A stretch of DNA of 64,000 nt from Cucumis sativus (lineage: Eukaryota > Streptophyta > Magnoliopsida > Cucurbitales > Cucurbitaceae). The notes under the pieces are model-generated. The model saw only the letters and a program-made list of their open reading frames with translations. It had not been told where the DNA came from and made no database searches. The stretch covers positions 20,817,489-20,881,488 of the forward strand of contig NC_026655.2 in assembly GCF_000004075.3 (NCBI RefSeq), read 5' to 3'. This document shows, piece by piece, positions 38,801-50,601 of this stretch. The translations under genes and the position numbers were made by a program. Every line of letters starts with the position of its first letter. The first letter of the stretch is position 1.

Positions 38801-40627
38801 GAAAAGACTACGAGAAGGCAATATTATTACCTCTATATATCCAAGATGGTCTGGATCAAGCTCTTCCATGATCATTGATGCATAATAACCTGCTTGGCTT
38901 TTGAGATTTCCTAACTTGTTTGCAGATGCACTCAAGATTATCACCTTTATTTCAATACACATAATTAAACAATTGTAAATTTGTAATGTGTTTATAAACT
39001 TTGAATTAAATTCCTATTCGACTCACTCAACCCAGGGATAATATCAACTAGATATATGTAGGTCCCATTTGATAAAATGTTTAGTATCTTTTATGTCTTT
39101 CTTCTATTTTGGTGAATATTGTCAACTTTTCAGGTTGGCTAGATATAAGAAGAAATATATAAAGGACAATTATGATGTCTTTTCGGTAAAACCAAAATCC
39201 AGCAATTGAAGCTTATGTTCAAAGTGAACAACATCGTGTCATTGTAAAGATACTTGGAGGGTGGTTATCCTCAACAAAGTGGTACCAAAGTCAATCTCCT
39301 ACCCTACACGTAGATAATAGTTCATATTATTGTAGAGATAGTTGAAGGATCTTTGTCCCAACCTTTCACATTTGTTAAAGAAAACCAAAATCCTTGAACT
39401 CTTAGTCAAATTCTAAAAGTAAATGGAGAGCACGCGATCTAATAAAAACATCCTTAATTTTTTAGATATTCTCAAAATTTGTGTTTGTTCTTAAAAACAT
39501 TTGTAGAGAGTTGATAATTACGAAACATAGAAATTTACCCTAAACTTAATTTTGAAAAACCAAATCGATATCAACGTTTGAATTCTAATTTTCTAACCTC
39601 CTTTACTTCTGACTCTGAAAGCTTGCCATCACCATTTTTGTCGCACCTGAAGGACTATCAAAATTTAATGATTTTCAAAGACTTTTGGTAACAAAAGAAA
39701 GGTAAAAAATACTAGTTATAGAATTTAGAAATTATATAGTATATAGTTTGGTCTTACATTTCAAAGAATATTTGTAAACGAAAGTCCATGTCTTGGCTAG
39801 TTACGTCTTCCCAAAAACCCTGTAATTCTTCCAATGTAATACCACCTCCTAAACATAGCCTCCTTCTTCTCATCAATGTATCAAATAATTCACCAGCAAA
39901 ATCCTTTGAATCTCCTCCCATTCCTGTTCAATCAAATTTAACTTCCGAGTTCTAATTATTGTATGTAACGAGGCTTCACGTTAATTCATAATTTTGATTC
40001 CTAAACAGCTTCTGAATATACATGTCTCCTGTTCTATGTACTTATCAAGCTATGTGTGTATTTAGTTACGGTTTACTTTTAGAGTTTTGAATAATTTTTA
40101 ATTTGTTGTCCAAGAGAAAGTTAAACCTGCATATCAATATAACCTTTAATGATCAATGGTTTGATTTTGAACTGCAAGTTCTTAGATGTTTATCTATACA
40201 TGTACTAAGATATAACACAACCTAAGACCTTTTTAAAAACATTATCGATACGAAACAAACACAAAAAGTTAAAAGACATACCAATGCAAACTCCAAATTT
40301 ATCTCTAGGAAGCCTATGATCAATAGCATATCGTTGGAATCGATTCTCGATTGCTCTCCAAGCATCAACTTCTTTGCCGGTAACGGAACGATCCAGAAAT
40401 TTCAAGCTCTTAAAACCTCTTTCAGCTTTGGACTGTCTTCTTCCAAGCCTCATCCCTGCAGGCCTTGAAACCCCATGTCGTCGTTGATCATCCCTTGTTT
40501 TAAAGCTCCCTTTTTTGTTGCCGCCGCCACCGTCGATTATCGGTACATCAACCATGACATCTATCACATCGGAATCTAGAATCCATTTCTGTGTGTCTTC
40601 ATGATTATTATTATTGTCGTCGTTCAT
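32807..40627 (-). CDS. RBOH: Respiratory burst oxidase homologue (NADPH oxidase), 836 aa, 14 exons
   Basis: This enzyme moves electrons from NADPH via FAD and two hemes across the plasma membrane to O2, giving apoplastic superoxide. Exons: 40627-40282, 39923-39758, 39646-39598, 38944-38831, 38536-37724, 37355-37260, 37147-37032, 36667-36565, 34938-34847, 34643-34484, 34116-33979, 33863-33735, 33509-33431, 32916-32807. Phase holds at all 13 junctions. Domains: cytosolic N-terminus; EF-hand [12 protein letters not shown] (173-184); a second, weaker Ca site ([11 protein letters not shown]); ferric-reductase membrane core (about 260-520, with [11 protein letters not shown]); FAD motif HPFTITSAP (568-576); NADPH sites GPYGAP (640-645) and GLGIGATP (659-666); C-terminal HFHKENF. 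The SERLL and [12 protein letters not shown] context resembles the pollen RBOHH/J branch, with a short linker before YFYWITRE. The branch needs a tree. The start is the first ATG; TTG lies just upstream. Confidence 0.95.
34690..34805. repeat. MITE-family fragment in an RBOH intron
   Basis: The intron between exons 9 and 10 contains CTATCATGATCTATCGC and TAATAGACA, followed by TAATATTTTGTTAAATTTAA and AAATATTT. This is the order of the inner and arm blocks of the MITE at 57147. One arm is missing or decayed. Confidence 0.4.
35290..36430 (-). mobile_element. Truncated LTR retrotransposon in RBOH intron 8
   Basis: Minus strand: an LTR of about 445 bp (36430 to 35986) with a TATAAATA promoter near 36190 ends in CTAACA. 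After AAT it is followed by TGGTATCAGAGC (35982-35971), the 12-nt primer-binding site complementary to the 3' end of initiator Met-tRNA. Beyond this, a short gag-like helical peptide is readable ([17 protein letters not shown], then stops). No pol or second LTR follows before exon 9, so the element is truncated. It lies in the same orientation as the host gene. Copia or Gypsy class cannot be told from the primer site alone. The outer LTR edge (about 36430) is approximate. Confidence 0.75.
35971..35982 (-). other. Retroelement primer-binding site (initiator Met-tRNA type)
   Basis: An exact TGGTATCAGAGC on the minus strand, three bases after the LTR terminus CTAACA. This is the standard plant LTR-retrotransposon minus-strand priming site and fixes the element's orientation. 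Confidence 0.85.
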
Positions 40628-40780
40628 GTTGTCCAAGTTGGTGATGTTTGATTGACGATCAAAAGGTTATCTTGGTGTGATTTGGATCTTTGTATGTTTG
40701 TTTGTTTTGATGAATTGAGGGTGAAAGATAAAGGGAAGTGGAGATTGAAGATTGAAGATTGGTTCATATTTTGGTTGATT

Positions 40781-40790
40781 CCATTTATAG
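40781..40790 (-). promoter_or_regulatory. Candidate TATA box of the RBOH gene
   Basis: On the minus strand this reads CTATAAATGG about 155 bp upstream of the ATG at 40627. It is the best TATA match in the first 250 bp. Confidence 0.5.
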
Positions 40791-40799
40791 AAAGCATAC

Positions 40800-43700
40800 A
40801 ATTTTATGTGGAAGTACAATCTTTTCGTAGAGTTGGTGAACTTATTATATATTCATTTTAAGTTTGTATTTAGTTTCTTTTAATTAACAATATATTTTAC
40901 ATCTATATATAATATTATAATTGTAATGGATGTGACAAAATTGTTTGATATCACACAAATAAATAATTTTCAAAAATTATAGTTGCTTTTATGAATTTTT
41001 TTTTTTTTTTCATTTTCAAATATAGAAAATTTTTAAATCCATGTGTTAAGTGATTTTGAAACGGATTTGTCATCTAGAATAATTCATTTTTCTTAATTAT
41101 TGAGAGAATATTTTAGTAGTCTATTAATGATGGGTCATCAATTCTACTTCCTATCACCTATCAAATAAATTTTACATGGTTGATGAATAGTTTTTATGCA
41201 TATTAAGAATTAGTTATTAATATGTCAATCAATGATATATAGGTTTTCCAATAGACTATTTGTATATATATGAATGAAAATAAAGTTCAAATTTTAATGA
41301 TATTAAAATAAAAGACTCCTGTTATGGCATAATGACCGACTTAGTCAATGTGACCAACCATACAACAATCAATTTTTTAAAAAATATAGAGATACATCAT
41401 TTGCAAAATTACTTTTAGAAAAGTGAGTATTAAAATGGTAATAAAGTTATGTAGAAAGTAAAAGAAAAATATGATCACAGATTTGAAAAGAACTAATATG
41501 TGTAACACGTACCATAGTCTTTTCTTTGAAGTGTTGTTGGTGATGAACTTTATCATCATTAACATCAAAAATATATATCATGTTGGGTTACGACTTAAAG
41601 AACTCAAGAAAAATATAACATAAATCAATACTTTTTTCTTTCTTTTTTGATGTTATATTTTCGTATTTATAATCATTAAGGCATAATTAACATAAAATTC
41701 ACATTCTTTTACAATCTCTCTTTTTTAATGATAAAGTAATTTTTTCATTTCTTTTCCTTTTTCTCTATAATAACTTTTTGAATAATTTTGTATAGTTATT
41801 TCTCTCTCTTGTTAATATATTCTCTTTTTCCCTTTTATATGTTATTGAGTTTAATTTTTTAGAGTGATTTTTAAATTGTTAAAATTATTTTTCATATGAA
41901 AATCACTTTTAAATATGTCATAAATAATTCAAAAGGTTAAGAGGTTTCCATGAAATATATATAATAATTTAGTAATAATTCATATATTTTAATTGTGTAT
42001 CAATTTAGATGTCAATCTTTTTTTTATACTGTTTATTATGTATTTTGTAAAAATATTAAGTATTTAATTAGTTTATCGATTTATTATTTTGAAAAAAATT
42101 TCATTAAACCAGAACACTAAATTGTTACGAAAAGTTCAAGGAAAATTTTCTAAATTTTTTATTGCAAATCAAAGTTGAAAATAGGTATAAATTATTAGAA
42201 ATATACGATTTTGCAATTTTAAACGTCACTTTCACACCATAGAAATTACTTTTGAATTATTAAAAAAGAAACCAATGTTTAAACTAAAAGTGATTTTGAA
42301 TAAAAAAAAGTAAGATTTTAACCTTTTTTACTTATGCAAAATGTAAATTCTATAATAGAAAGATTTTAGTAATTTAAAAGAATTAGAGTCTTCTCATACC
42401 TTCTCTTCTTTTCTTTTCTTTACAACTTATTTTTCTCTTCTTCTTACACATAACGTGATGTTTCCAAGCTTCATTATTACAAAAGTTAACTACATCCCCT
42501 TTTCTTCTATTTATTTTCATTTAACTAATTTCATCATTCTTCTCAAAGGATATACTTAAAAAGACATCAAATGAAAACTAAATATATTAACCTAAATCAA
42601 GAGACTAAAATGATCACTTTTTAGAAAGTACATGAACAATAAATATTTGGAAAGTACGAAAATAAAATAAAATAGATCAAATTTAAAAATATGAATACAT
42701 AAACTGCAAACAAAGTAGAACTTGAACATTACTTTTAAAGCTAAAAATTAAGTGTATTAATTAACAATATTTTTAAGAATTTCAAACATAAAAATTTATT
42801 AATGATATTCTAGCCCTAACTGACTTTTATGTCTCGTGTAGTCTATAACTAATAAACTTACAGACAATTTAATCAAAATTTTATTATATATTTTCACACT
42901 GTTATATATATCTTTAAATTTGGATCATAGAAGGTGGAGAAAGAATGATTGATTAGTAAAGTAGAACAATTTAGAGTAAGTTTTCAAACATATATATATA
43001 TATGAGATCGAAGAAGTTGGCCTCAAAAGAAAACTTGTAAACAAAGAAATTTCCATAGATTGAATGTTGCCATCTTTTGAAACTCAACTAACCTCCCACA
43101 AACAAAAACAAAAAGCTTATTATATCTTCTTTTACTCATTTTAGCTTCTGTTTTGTGCTTTAAGTGATATGCAAATATTTAACTTTTAAACGTGACAAGA
43201 TCAATTAAAGATGTTTTTTCGTACAAATGAGAAAAAGTGTTAAAATATTAATACAATATTAGATTTTACTGTAATTCATCGACTACTTTTTCACATGGTA
43301 AAAAAATGGTAAGCTTGACTTTATTTGAACCTGAACTGTTGAGACAATGGATAATGAAGTGCACATAACAAAGGCAATGTGTTTGTTTGATGACCATTTG
43401 TTTTTAAAAATTAGACTAACTAACACTATAAACCTAAAACATTACTTTCATTTGTGATTTTTTTGTTTTATTATTTATGTTATAGTAGCGTTTTAAAATT
43501 ATTGACCAAAATTTCAAAACTTAATAAAGTAGCTTTTGAAAAAAAATAGATAATATAAGAAAAATGAAAACTGTGATAAGAAAAACTATGTTAATTAATT
43601 CAATGTTCACCCAAATATTATGTTAAGTATCAAATTCAACCCTTCTTTCAAACTCATTTCTTCCTCCTCCACAAGTTGGTTGTTATTAATACTAGTTTTA

Positions 43701-44216
43701 CATCAATTGAACCGTGCTCATTTTAGCTATTGTTTCTTATTTCGATGTCCAAATTAAAAACGTTAAACATAATATACATTAAGAAATCAAAATTTTAATA
43801 TCATAGGTACCAAATTGAAATCAAACACAATTAAATAGCAAAATCACAATGTAATCTACTATATATCCTTAGGCCAAGAATCCACTAATAAACAGCTTCT
43901 GGAAAAGTCAACAAGTGGAAATAATAATGGATCCATCGAGGATGTGAAAATTACATATAGTGTTTTTTTTAAAGAAAAACACTATCATCAATGCCTAGAT
44001 AACACAAAACTAATGACTAAATTGGGGGAAAAACCTGATTTCCTGCCTCCATAATGTATATTTCTTTTCTTTTTTTTGCCAAAAAAGGGGTAAAGAAAAA
44101 AAAATTAACGAATGTAAAATTGCACTCAAAGACATAATATATATATAAGCCTTTATATTTACATAAAGATCCAAGTCTTTTCTCTATATATGTTTTTTTT
44201 TTTCAAGTCTTCTTAA
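40800..44216. other. Intergenic region between RBOH promoter and kinesin 3' end
   Basis: About 3.4 kb of AT-rich sequence with no gene I can support. It holds the distal RBOH promoter on the left and the kinesin 3' UTR on the right. There are A/T runs and a short TA microsatellite near 42991, and no clear transposon arm. Confidence 0.55.
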
Positions 44217-47200
44217 TTAATTTATAGCAGTTAGAGGAAGTCTAGAATCTCTTACTGATTGTGTGGCTTCATGTGTTCCAGCTAAATGCTTTATATCTCC
44301 ATTGGATTGTTTTGAATATTTCAAATCCCAGAATGACTTGAGAAGCTCATCAAAAGCTGGTGTTCGAAGTTCTTCGATTGATGCAACGCTTGGCAAGTTG
44401 AATGATCGCTTTCTTGGTGTTGAACAAGATGGTTCATCAACCTGTTGAGTTTAATGAAAAAGGGAGAGAGATTAAATCAAATGTTGAAGAGCAACTAACT
44501 TAACTGTCAAAAACAGTCGATGTTTAACTGTATCTACCGTGTATTCTGTAAGCAGACATGTTCCTGCATGTTCAGTGATTTCTACTATCTTGTGGTAATG
44601 GCCACCTTTCAAATCCCTTAGCTCCTCGCAACAAGGAGTAATCATTGAATTGAGATTTCCACACGCTTCATTGTCGAGTTCTAACGAATCTGCAATGGCC
44701 ACCACAATTCATAAGTTGAATTTTATAGATTGAAACGATGGAAGTATACAGTTAAAATATAGGACACTGACGATCAACAGATGAGAGGAGATTCTTGTTT
44801 GCACTATCGACATCTTCAAGAGCAGCAGATGCAGCAGAAGAAAACCGAGCACATAGCGCTTGATTGGATTCTGTCCCATCCCTAATGTATTTAAGAAAGT
44901 AATGATGATTGATGTCGACATAATACAACAATTATTTCTTCATGTATAGTTCTTTTCTTTCAAGGATAAAATTGTGTACCGAAAAATGGAATCCACGGAA
45001 GCAACACTGTTGTTTTCCAAACTGAGTAAGGATTCTTGAGCAGTCCTCCATTGTTGAGCACCCATTTTTGCCTTGTTCAAGCTAAACAGTTTGTATGACA
45101 ACCGTTAACTCGAGAGGGTAATAACGAAGTATTTGAAAGCGAAATAAGTTAGAAGATCCGAAGTATTTGAAAGCGAAATAAGTTAGAAGAACTAGATCGT
45201 ACCAATTTTGAAGAACCTCTTCCATGTCTTTCTTCCCATGTTCGACAGCAGAAGTGTCTTCGTGGTAGTGTGACTCTGCTTTTTCCAGGTGCATTGCCCA
45301 TTCAGTTTTCACTGAAGAAGTACAGTCTTGCATGGTGGACATTTCCTGCTGCAGCATGTTGGTTCTACTTGTAGCACTCTCCCGCAGGTCATTGATTGCT
45401 GATTGAACCTATCAAAATGAACCATTAACCTTTAGAGATCCTAAAAAAAGTTGTATCAAATCTCCTCAGTAACAAGTTACATTCCAAGTTCCAACAGGCA
45501 ATTTAGTTACAGTATAAAGTTAAGAAAATACCAATTGTTTCTTTCTTGCATTTGAACTTGCAAGCAACTCAGCTACTTTTGCCAACAGTTGTTTTTCTTC
45601 ATTGGCTGCACACTCCTGTAGATACCAAATAAATCTGAAGATCAATACAAAAGACTTAGGTAACAGTAAAATCTATTACAAAGTCTTCGCAATTTGCAAC
45701 TACCTCGAATTTCTTTTCAAGTTCGGACAGTTTCTGCTCATTGACAGACTGCCCATCTTCCACAATGTGGGTGAGCTTTGACGCATGCATATCCATTGTC
45801 CTTATGAAGTTTGAGGTAACTTTAGAAACTGAGCGTGTGGTTTCTACTGCTCTAGCATGTGCCTATATTAATCCTTAATAAGTTGAGCAATTCGTGAAAT
45901 ATTGTTCAAATTGTGGACATAAAGAAGTGTTATTAATAAAAAAACCTGATGCTGCTTTTGAGCATATGCAGTCAGCTTCTCTTCCTGTTTGTGAAGGCTA
46001 TTTTGGAGATCACTGAGCAATGCCTCGGCCTCTGAAGCAATTCCATTAAAAAGCTGAATCGACCAAGATCGATCCAGTCAGAACACGATAAAGGAGAAAG
46101 TTCATGGACCAAAATAGAAGGAATAAAAATGCTTACGTTTTCAAGAGCTGATGAATGCTTTGAAACTTCAGAATTTATATCACCAAAGGTTGATTGAAAG
46201 TTTCCTTCAAGCTCTCCAGTTATATCATTCAGAGCTTTAACTCGAGATCCATACGTTACTTTCAAATTCCCAATCCGTTCTCTAAGTTCTTCAGTGGCCT
46301 TCACAAGTAGAATAAAAGTTATGCGTGAGGATGAGAAATTCCTAATGGAAAAATGGTCTTTTATCAAGCATTACCTTCGCTTTTGTTGAAACAAAAGATT
46401 GCATGTCTTCCTCCATATCCCTCAGTTGCTGCTCCTGTTGGGTAACTGAAGCAGCTACAGTTTTATGCAATAATTCAAGCTGCTGAGTTAACTGAAATTG
46501 AAATTTCTGGACAAGTGATTTGTTTCTATCTTCAATTTTGTCCTTGCGCTCTGGATAGATAATATGATGCTGCTTAGTATAATCAATACTTCTGACGAAA
46601 CTATATGGTGAAAGAAAAATAAGTATAAAAGACATTATAGTCTATAACCAACCAATTTTGTCAAATAAACCCGACACATCTGATGCAGCATTTTCCAGCT
46701 CTGCTCGCAATTCAAATGCATGCTCAATGAGAGCTTTCTCTGTAGGAGTTGACAAAGCACAATTGTCAGAAAGCTGTACTAAAGCAAAATACATAAAGCA
46801 TATACGGAATACATAAAGTCAAGAACTGAGACGCCAAGCAGTCCAAAATCTACAAAGCAAATCTTAGAATAGAGAGTAGAAAGTCTGAGAAATAGAAACT
46901 TAAAAAATCCAAAATTAAACAAACTGCTGAAGGACAGATGAAATTTTTCTTACCAGACTTAAGAAGATTTATTATCAGAAACTCCTTTTCTTTTATTGTT
47001 GCATTTGCTTGGCGGTGTTTCTCCTCAAGATCGAAGAAAGCATGTTCAGTTTCCTCAAGCTTTTTCTGGAGTTCCATACAACAGTAGCTATAAGTATCTT
47101 TTTTTCCAAAAACAAGAACAAAAAAATGAGGGATATTGTTCTATTGAACAATGATATGATAGTCCTACTCATGGATATACCTCTGTTCTATCTAATTTAT

Positions 47201-49689
47201 CGCTTAATTCCTCTGTCAAAAGTTGCTGGGAATCATAAAGCTCCTGAAGCTCCATTAATTGCTGTTCACGAGTAGAAGACAACTTTTAGAGTTCCAAATA
47301 AGCAAATATGAATGGGGCCTTCAAAAATAAAATCTACCCGACTGCCAACGCACCTTGTCCTTGGATTCTGAATCAAGTTCCATTCGTTCTATTTTTTCAG
47401 CCATTGCCTGGGGTTAAAATTTTATGAACATGATATAATTAATAAAAATAGCACAGTCAAAAGCTTTCCCAAAATCCAAAAAGTTCAAAACTAACCTTCT
47501 TCTCAGCTTCCTCATTAAGGTAACGATCACGTGGTATATAGATTCCATTCTTCTCCCTCGCAGCATATACCTCTAGAAATAGAGAAAAGTATAGATTATT
47601 TTCAGAAACCAAATGCCTTGCCCACAAAGGGAAAGATAACATCAATGACTTGTTTCAACACTGAGAGACAGAGAGAGAGATGCACAGTAAATACCTTGTT
47701 TAAGCCGATCAATTTCAGAATATAAATCCTTGATCAGAGCAGATTTCATCATCTTCTGGTTAATCTGAATGATCAAGAGCCATACGCACAAGAAATGAGA
47801 AAAACCAGTATGATGGATCAAACAAAAAGTTGAACATTCAACTGATAATGAGCAAGTAAAGCAACAAGTAGTAAACCTCTGGTTTGTTCTTTATGTTTTT
47901 AGCACGGTGTGCATAATCAAGTGTACTGAGTGTTTCTTCAAGACAGTGGATAGAGGGCGATATCGTAGCAATGATGCAAGTCTTTGTTTTACCTCCCAAA
48001 GAATCCCTCAGTAATCTTGTTAATTTACTATCCCTGAAATTTCAATCATTCCATCAACACAATTAACTTCATCATCCATCCTTTTATCAAAGGTAATGAA
48101 ATTCCAGTTTCAGTATACTACAATAGAAAATTATTCTTACCTATATGGAACATGACCCGAGTGCTCTACCAGGGCATTGATAACACGCCCAAGTGTAAGT
48201 AAACTTTTGTTTATCTCCCCAGCTTCTCTTGCTCTCCCCTGCAAATGTAGTTGATCATCAGTCTAAGTAATTTTAAGTGAATTTTTTGTGTATTATGAGT
48301 TCTCGAAAGAGCTGCAATTGAACATGCAGAATCATTTATGATCTGATTATATATAAAACAAAAGTGTTTAGTATATACTATACCTCTCGTGCACCAGAAC
48401 GTGAAATATTCTCAGAGCCAGCAAGATCAACAAGATTGAGCTTTCCACATTTTATCATCTCCTCTCCCTCTGGAGTGCACTCTTTGATGTGAATTGTGAT
48501 GGAAAATATAGAATGGGACCGACTACTTTGTTTATTCAGAAGAGTTTCTGCCGTACGCCTTTTTGCCGATCCACGCTCCAAGATTTTATATATTTCATTA
48601 GCAGAACAGACTATCTCTTCTTCCAACCCTCTAACGAAAACACCCCCTTTCCCATCTTCCATGAGAGCAATTGGTTTCTTGGACTTGTCATCAATAAATT
48701 TTGAAGTCTCTTCAGGGGCCAAAAGATCTGTGATCTCTTCATTGTATAACTCCAAAAACGTAACTTTCATGTTATACTCTGCATTTTGGGCTTCCAAAAT
48801 GTCAAAAATTTGTTTGACAGCTCTAGGAATTACACCAGCATCGCTTGGAAATTCTCCATTCTGAAATTAACAGGAAATTCAAGTTGATGATGAAAATGAA
48901 AAAATACACAAAAATTAGTCCGTTTGAAAAGATTTCGGGGGGGCTATCAACCTTTTTTCTTGCTCCACCCTCCATGGTGTATGTTTTTCCAGTTCCAGTT
49001 TGACCATATGCGAAGATAGTACAGTTATAACCCTCAAGAACTTCATATACAATAGGAGACACGGCCAATTCATACAATTCCCTTTGTTGAGATGCAGGGC
49101 CAAAAACCTATCCCATACAATAAAAAAATTAAAAGAAAGGAAAATAATGAACATTATAGAATTTCCATTATCAGCTTCCCACCCATGAGAATTGAGCTTT
49201 TGTTTAAGAACACAACCAAAGATTAGCTCGAGTTTAATCACTGAAATACAAAGCTGATCTGTTATCTTAAGTTATTCAACAGAATGAATAGAACCTTATC
49301 AAATGCAAATGTTCTATCAATCTGCTTGTTGGCTATAGTCTGAATTGCAGAGACTTCTCTTCTACTTTCATGGCAGGATATCACCACCGGAGTATGCAAT
49401 CGCGTTTCATCATCACTCAATGGCCTAAAAAAGGAAACAAATCCCGAAATCAAAATTCAAGAAGAAACAGAAGAAATTTATGACAATAAATCAATAGATT
49501 CCCTCCATTTAATTACCTGCAACGCACAATAACCTGCACATTAACACCTTTTTCTTTATCATGTTTATTACTCGAATTCGAATCCCCAGATCGTAGATCT
49601 CTAGTCGCCTTGTCGTTCGAACGAGGAGTTTGAGACGGCGATATCGGCACTAATCCACCTTTTCTCTGCTGCGATTGCGCTGATTCCAT
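44217..49689 (-). CDS. KIN-5: Kinesin-5 (BimC-class) motor protein, 1071 aa, 22 exons
   Basis: A plus-end motor; family members form bipolar tetramers that cross-link and slide spindle and phragmoplast microtubules. Exons: 49689-49517, 49424-49295, 49107-48952, 48860-48384, 48238-48141, 48033-47877, 47764-47695, 47572-47496, 47407-47354, 47282-47181, 47065-46954, 46778-46653, 46550-46375, 46298-46137, 46053-45946, 45862-45704, 45615-45532, 45408-45203, 45081-44980, 44881-44772, 44689-44538, 44441-44217. Phase holds throughout. N-terminal motor: P-loop GQTGTGKT (136-143), switch I NKQSSRSH (262-269), switch II DLAGSE (298-303). Then coiled coils, and a C-terminal BimC-like box around CSTPRKRSF with T1005-P, a CDK-type site, ending RLPLTAIN as I expect for plant kinesin-5. 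Length is normal. The exon 12 acceptor was chosen because the next AG gives a stop. Confidence 0.95.
45125..45192. repeat. 34-bp tandem duplication in a kinesin intron
   Basis: A 34-bp unit beginning CGAAGTATTTGAAAGCG occurs at 45125-45158 and again at 45159-45192 with one difference near the end. It lies in the intron between exons 18 and 19 and does not touch a splice site. Confidence 0.9.
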
Positions 49690-50390
49690 CGCAAAACAAC
49701 CGTCGTTTGGATCTCAAACCTTTCAGAAACCAGTAAAACCAAAGTCAGCAAAAAATCGTACCAACTTTACCAAACATAACATAATTATGAAGAATAAACT
49801 CATTCTTCATACCAATGCAGCTAATTACAAGTCTAGAAACCAAAATTTAAGCAGAATCAGAACCTCCACTAACTAATGAAGCTCCATTTCCATCAGTTAA
49901 ACTAAACAACCCCAACCCCGAACTCAACCTCACATACATTTACATTTACAAAACAATGTAAATAAGTACGGTGTAAAAAGGAAGTCCACAGTAGAAATGA
50001 TTACTCAAACAGAGTCAGACATACAAAATGGAGTTGAATCTGAGTTGGATCGAAAATGACGGAAATCCTGTGATTGAATCAAAAAGTGGCGAAGAAGTAG
50101 TGTAAAAGAAAGATGAAACAGAAGAGAGAAAAAAAAAAAAAAACAAGACCGTGAATCAATCGCCGGCCAAAGGAAGAGTTGGTCCGAATCCGAACGGTCA
50201 AAAGAAGAAGACACTGTATGAATAGCGATGATTTTAGTGAGAGAAAGCGAAGAACAGTGACTAAGGATGAAGAAACTTGATTGGATTTGAAGGATTTGTT
50301 CAAAGGTCGAAGAGAGAGAGAGAGAAATGAGGGAGGTGTGAGGAAGAAGAAGAAGAAGAAGAAGATGGAGTATGGATATGAAAATTAAAA
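49690..50390 (-). promoter_or_regulatory. Kinesin-5 5' UTR and proximal leader region
   Basis: This region upstream of the ATG contains a GAA-repeat tract (about 50341-50365), a GA tract (near 50308-50324) and an AACGG core at 50193-50197 in the form CCGAACGGTCA. Purine-rich on the plus strand, it is pyrimidine-rich on the transcribed strand, as in many plant leaders. A 5'-UTR intron is possible, but I could not fix its sites. Small open frames here on the minus strand are not credible genes. Confidence 0.5.
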
Positions 50391-50525
50391 AATATTAAGA
50401 TATTTTTTTAAAAATTAAAACTGGAAAATTAGAAAATTGGAAAATGAATTTTCTTTTTTCTTTTTTTTTAAAGACGTTACGCGAGGAGTTTGAAAATCGG
50501 GGGACGGCAATAGACGGAGGAGGTT

Positions 50526-50601
50526 AACGGCGTTAAAAAGAAAAGTGAAGGAAAAAAGGTTCCGTTATCTTAATGGCTTTCATTCTTTGGTTTCGACCGT
50601 T
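50526..50601. promoter_or_regulatory. Cluster of MSA-type (AACGG) mitotic promoter cores
   Basis: Three MSA cores lie within 76 bp: AACGG at 50526-50530 (plus), and CCGTT at 50562-50566 and 50597-50601 (AACGG on the minus strand; the last reads ATAACGGTCG). Mitosis-specific activator elements are bound by three-repeat MYB (MYB3R) factors and drive G2/M genes, which suits a kinesin-5. The match is to the core only; flanks deviate from the full consensus. Confidence 0.55.

Noticed and set aside
48496..48864. Plus-strand 122-codon open frame inside the kinesin motor domain.
   Set aside because: It is antisense to kinesin exon 4 and has no independent support.
50005..50303. Minus-strand open frames upstream of the kinesin ATG.
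   Set aside because: They are Ser/Phe-rich products of the pyrimidine-rich leader and are not continuous with the motor domain.
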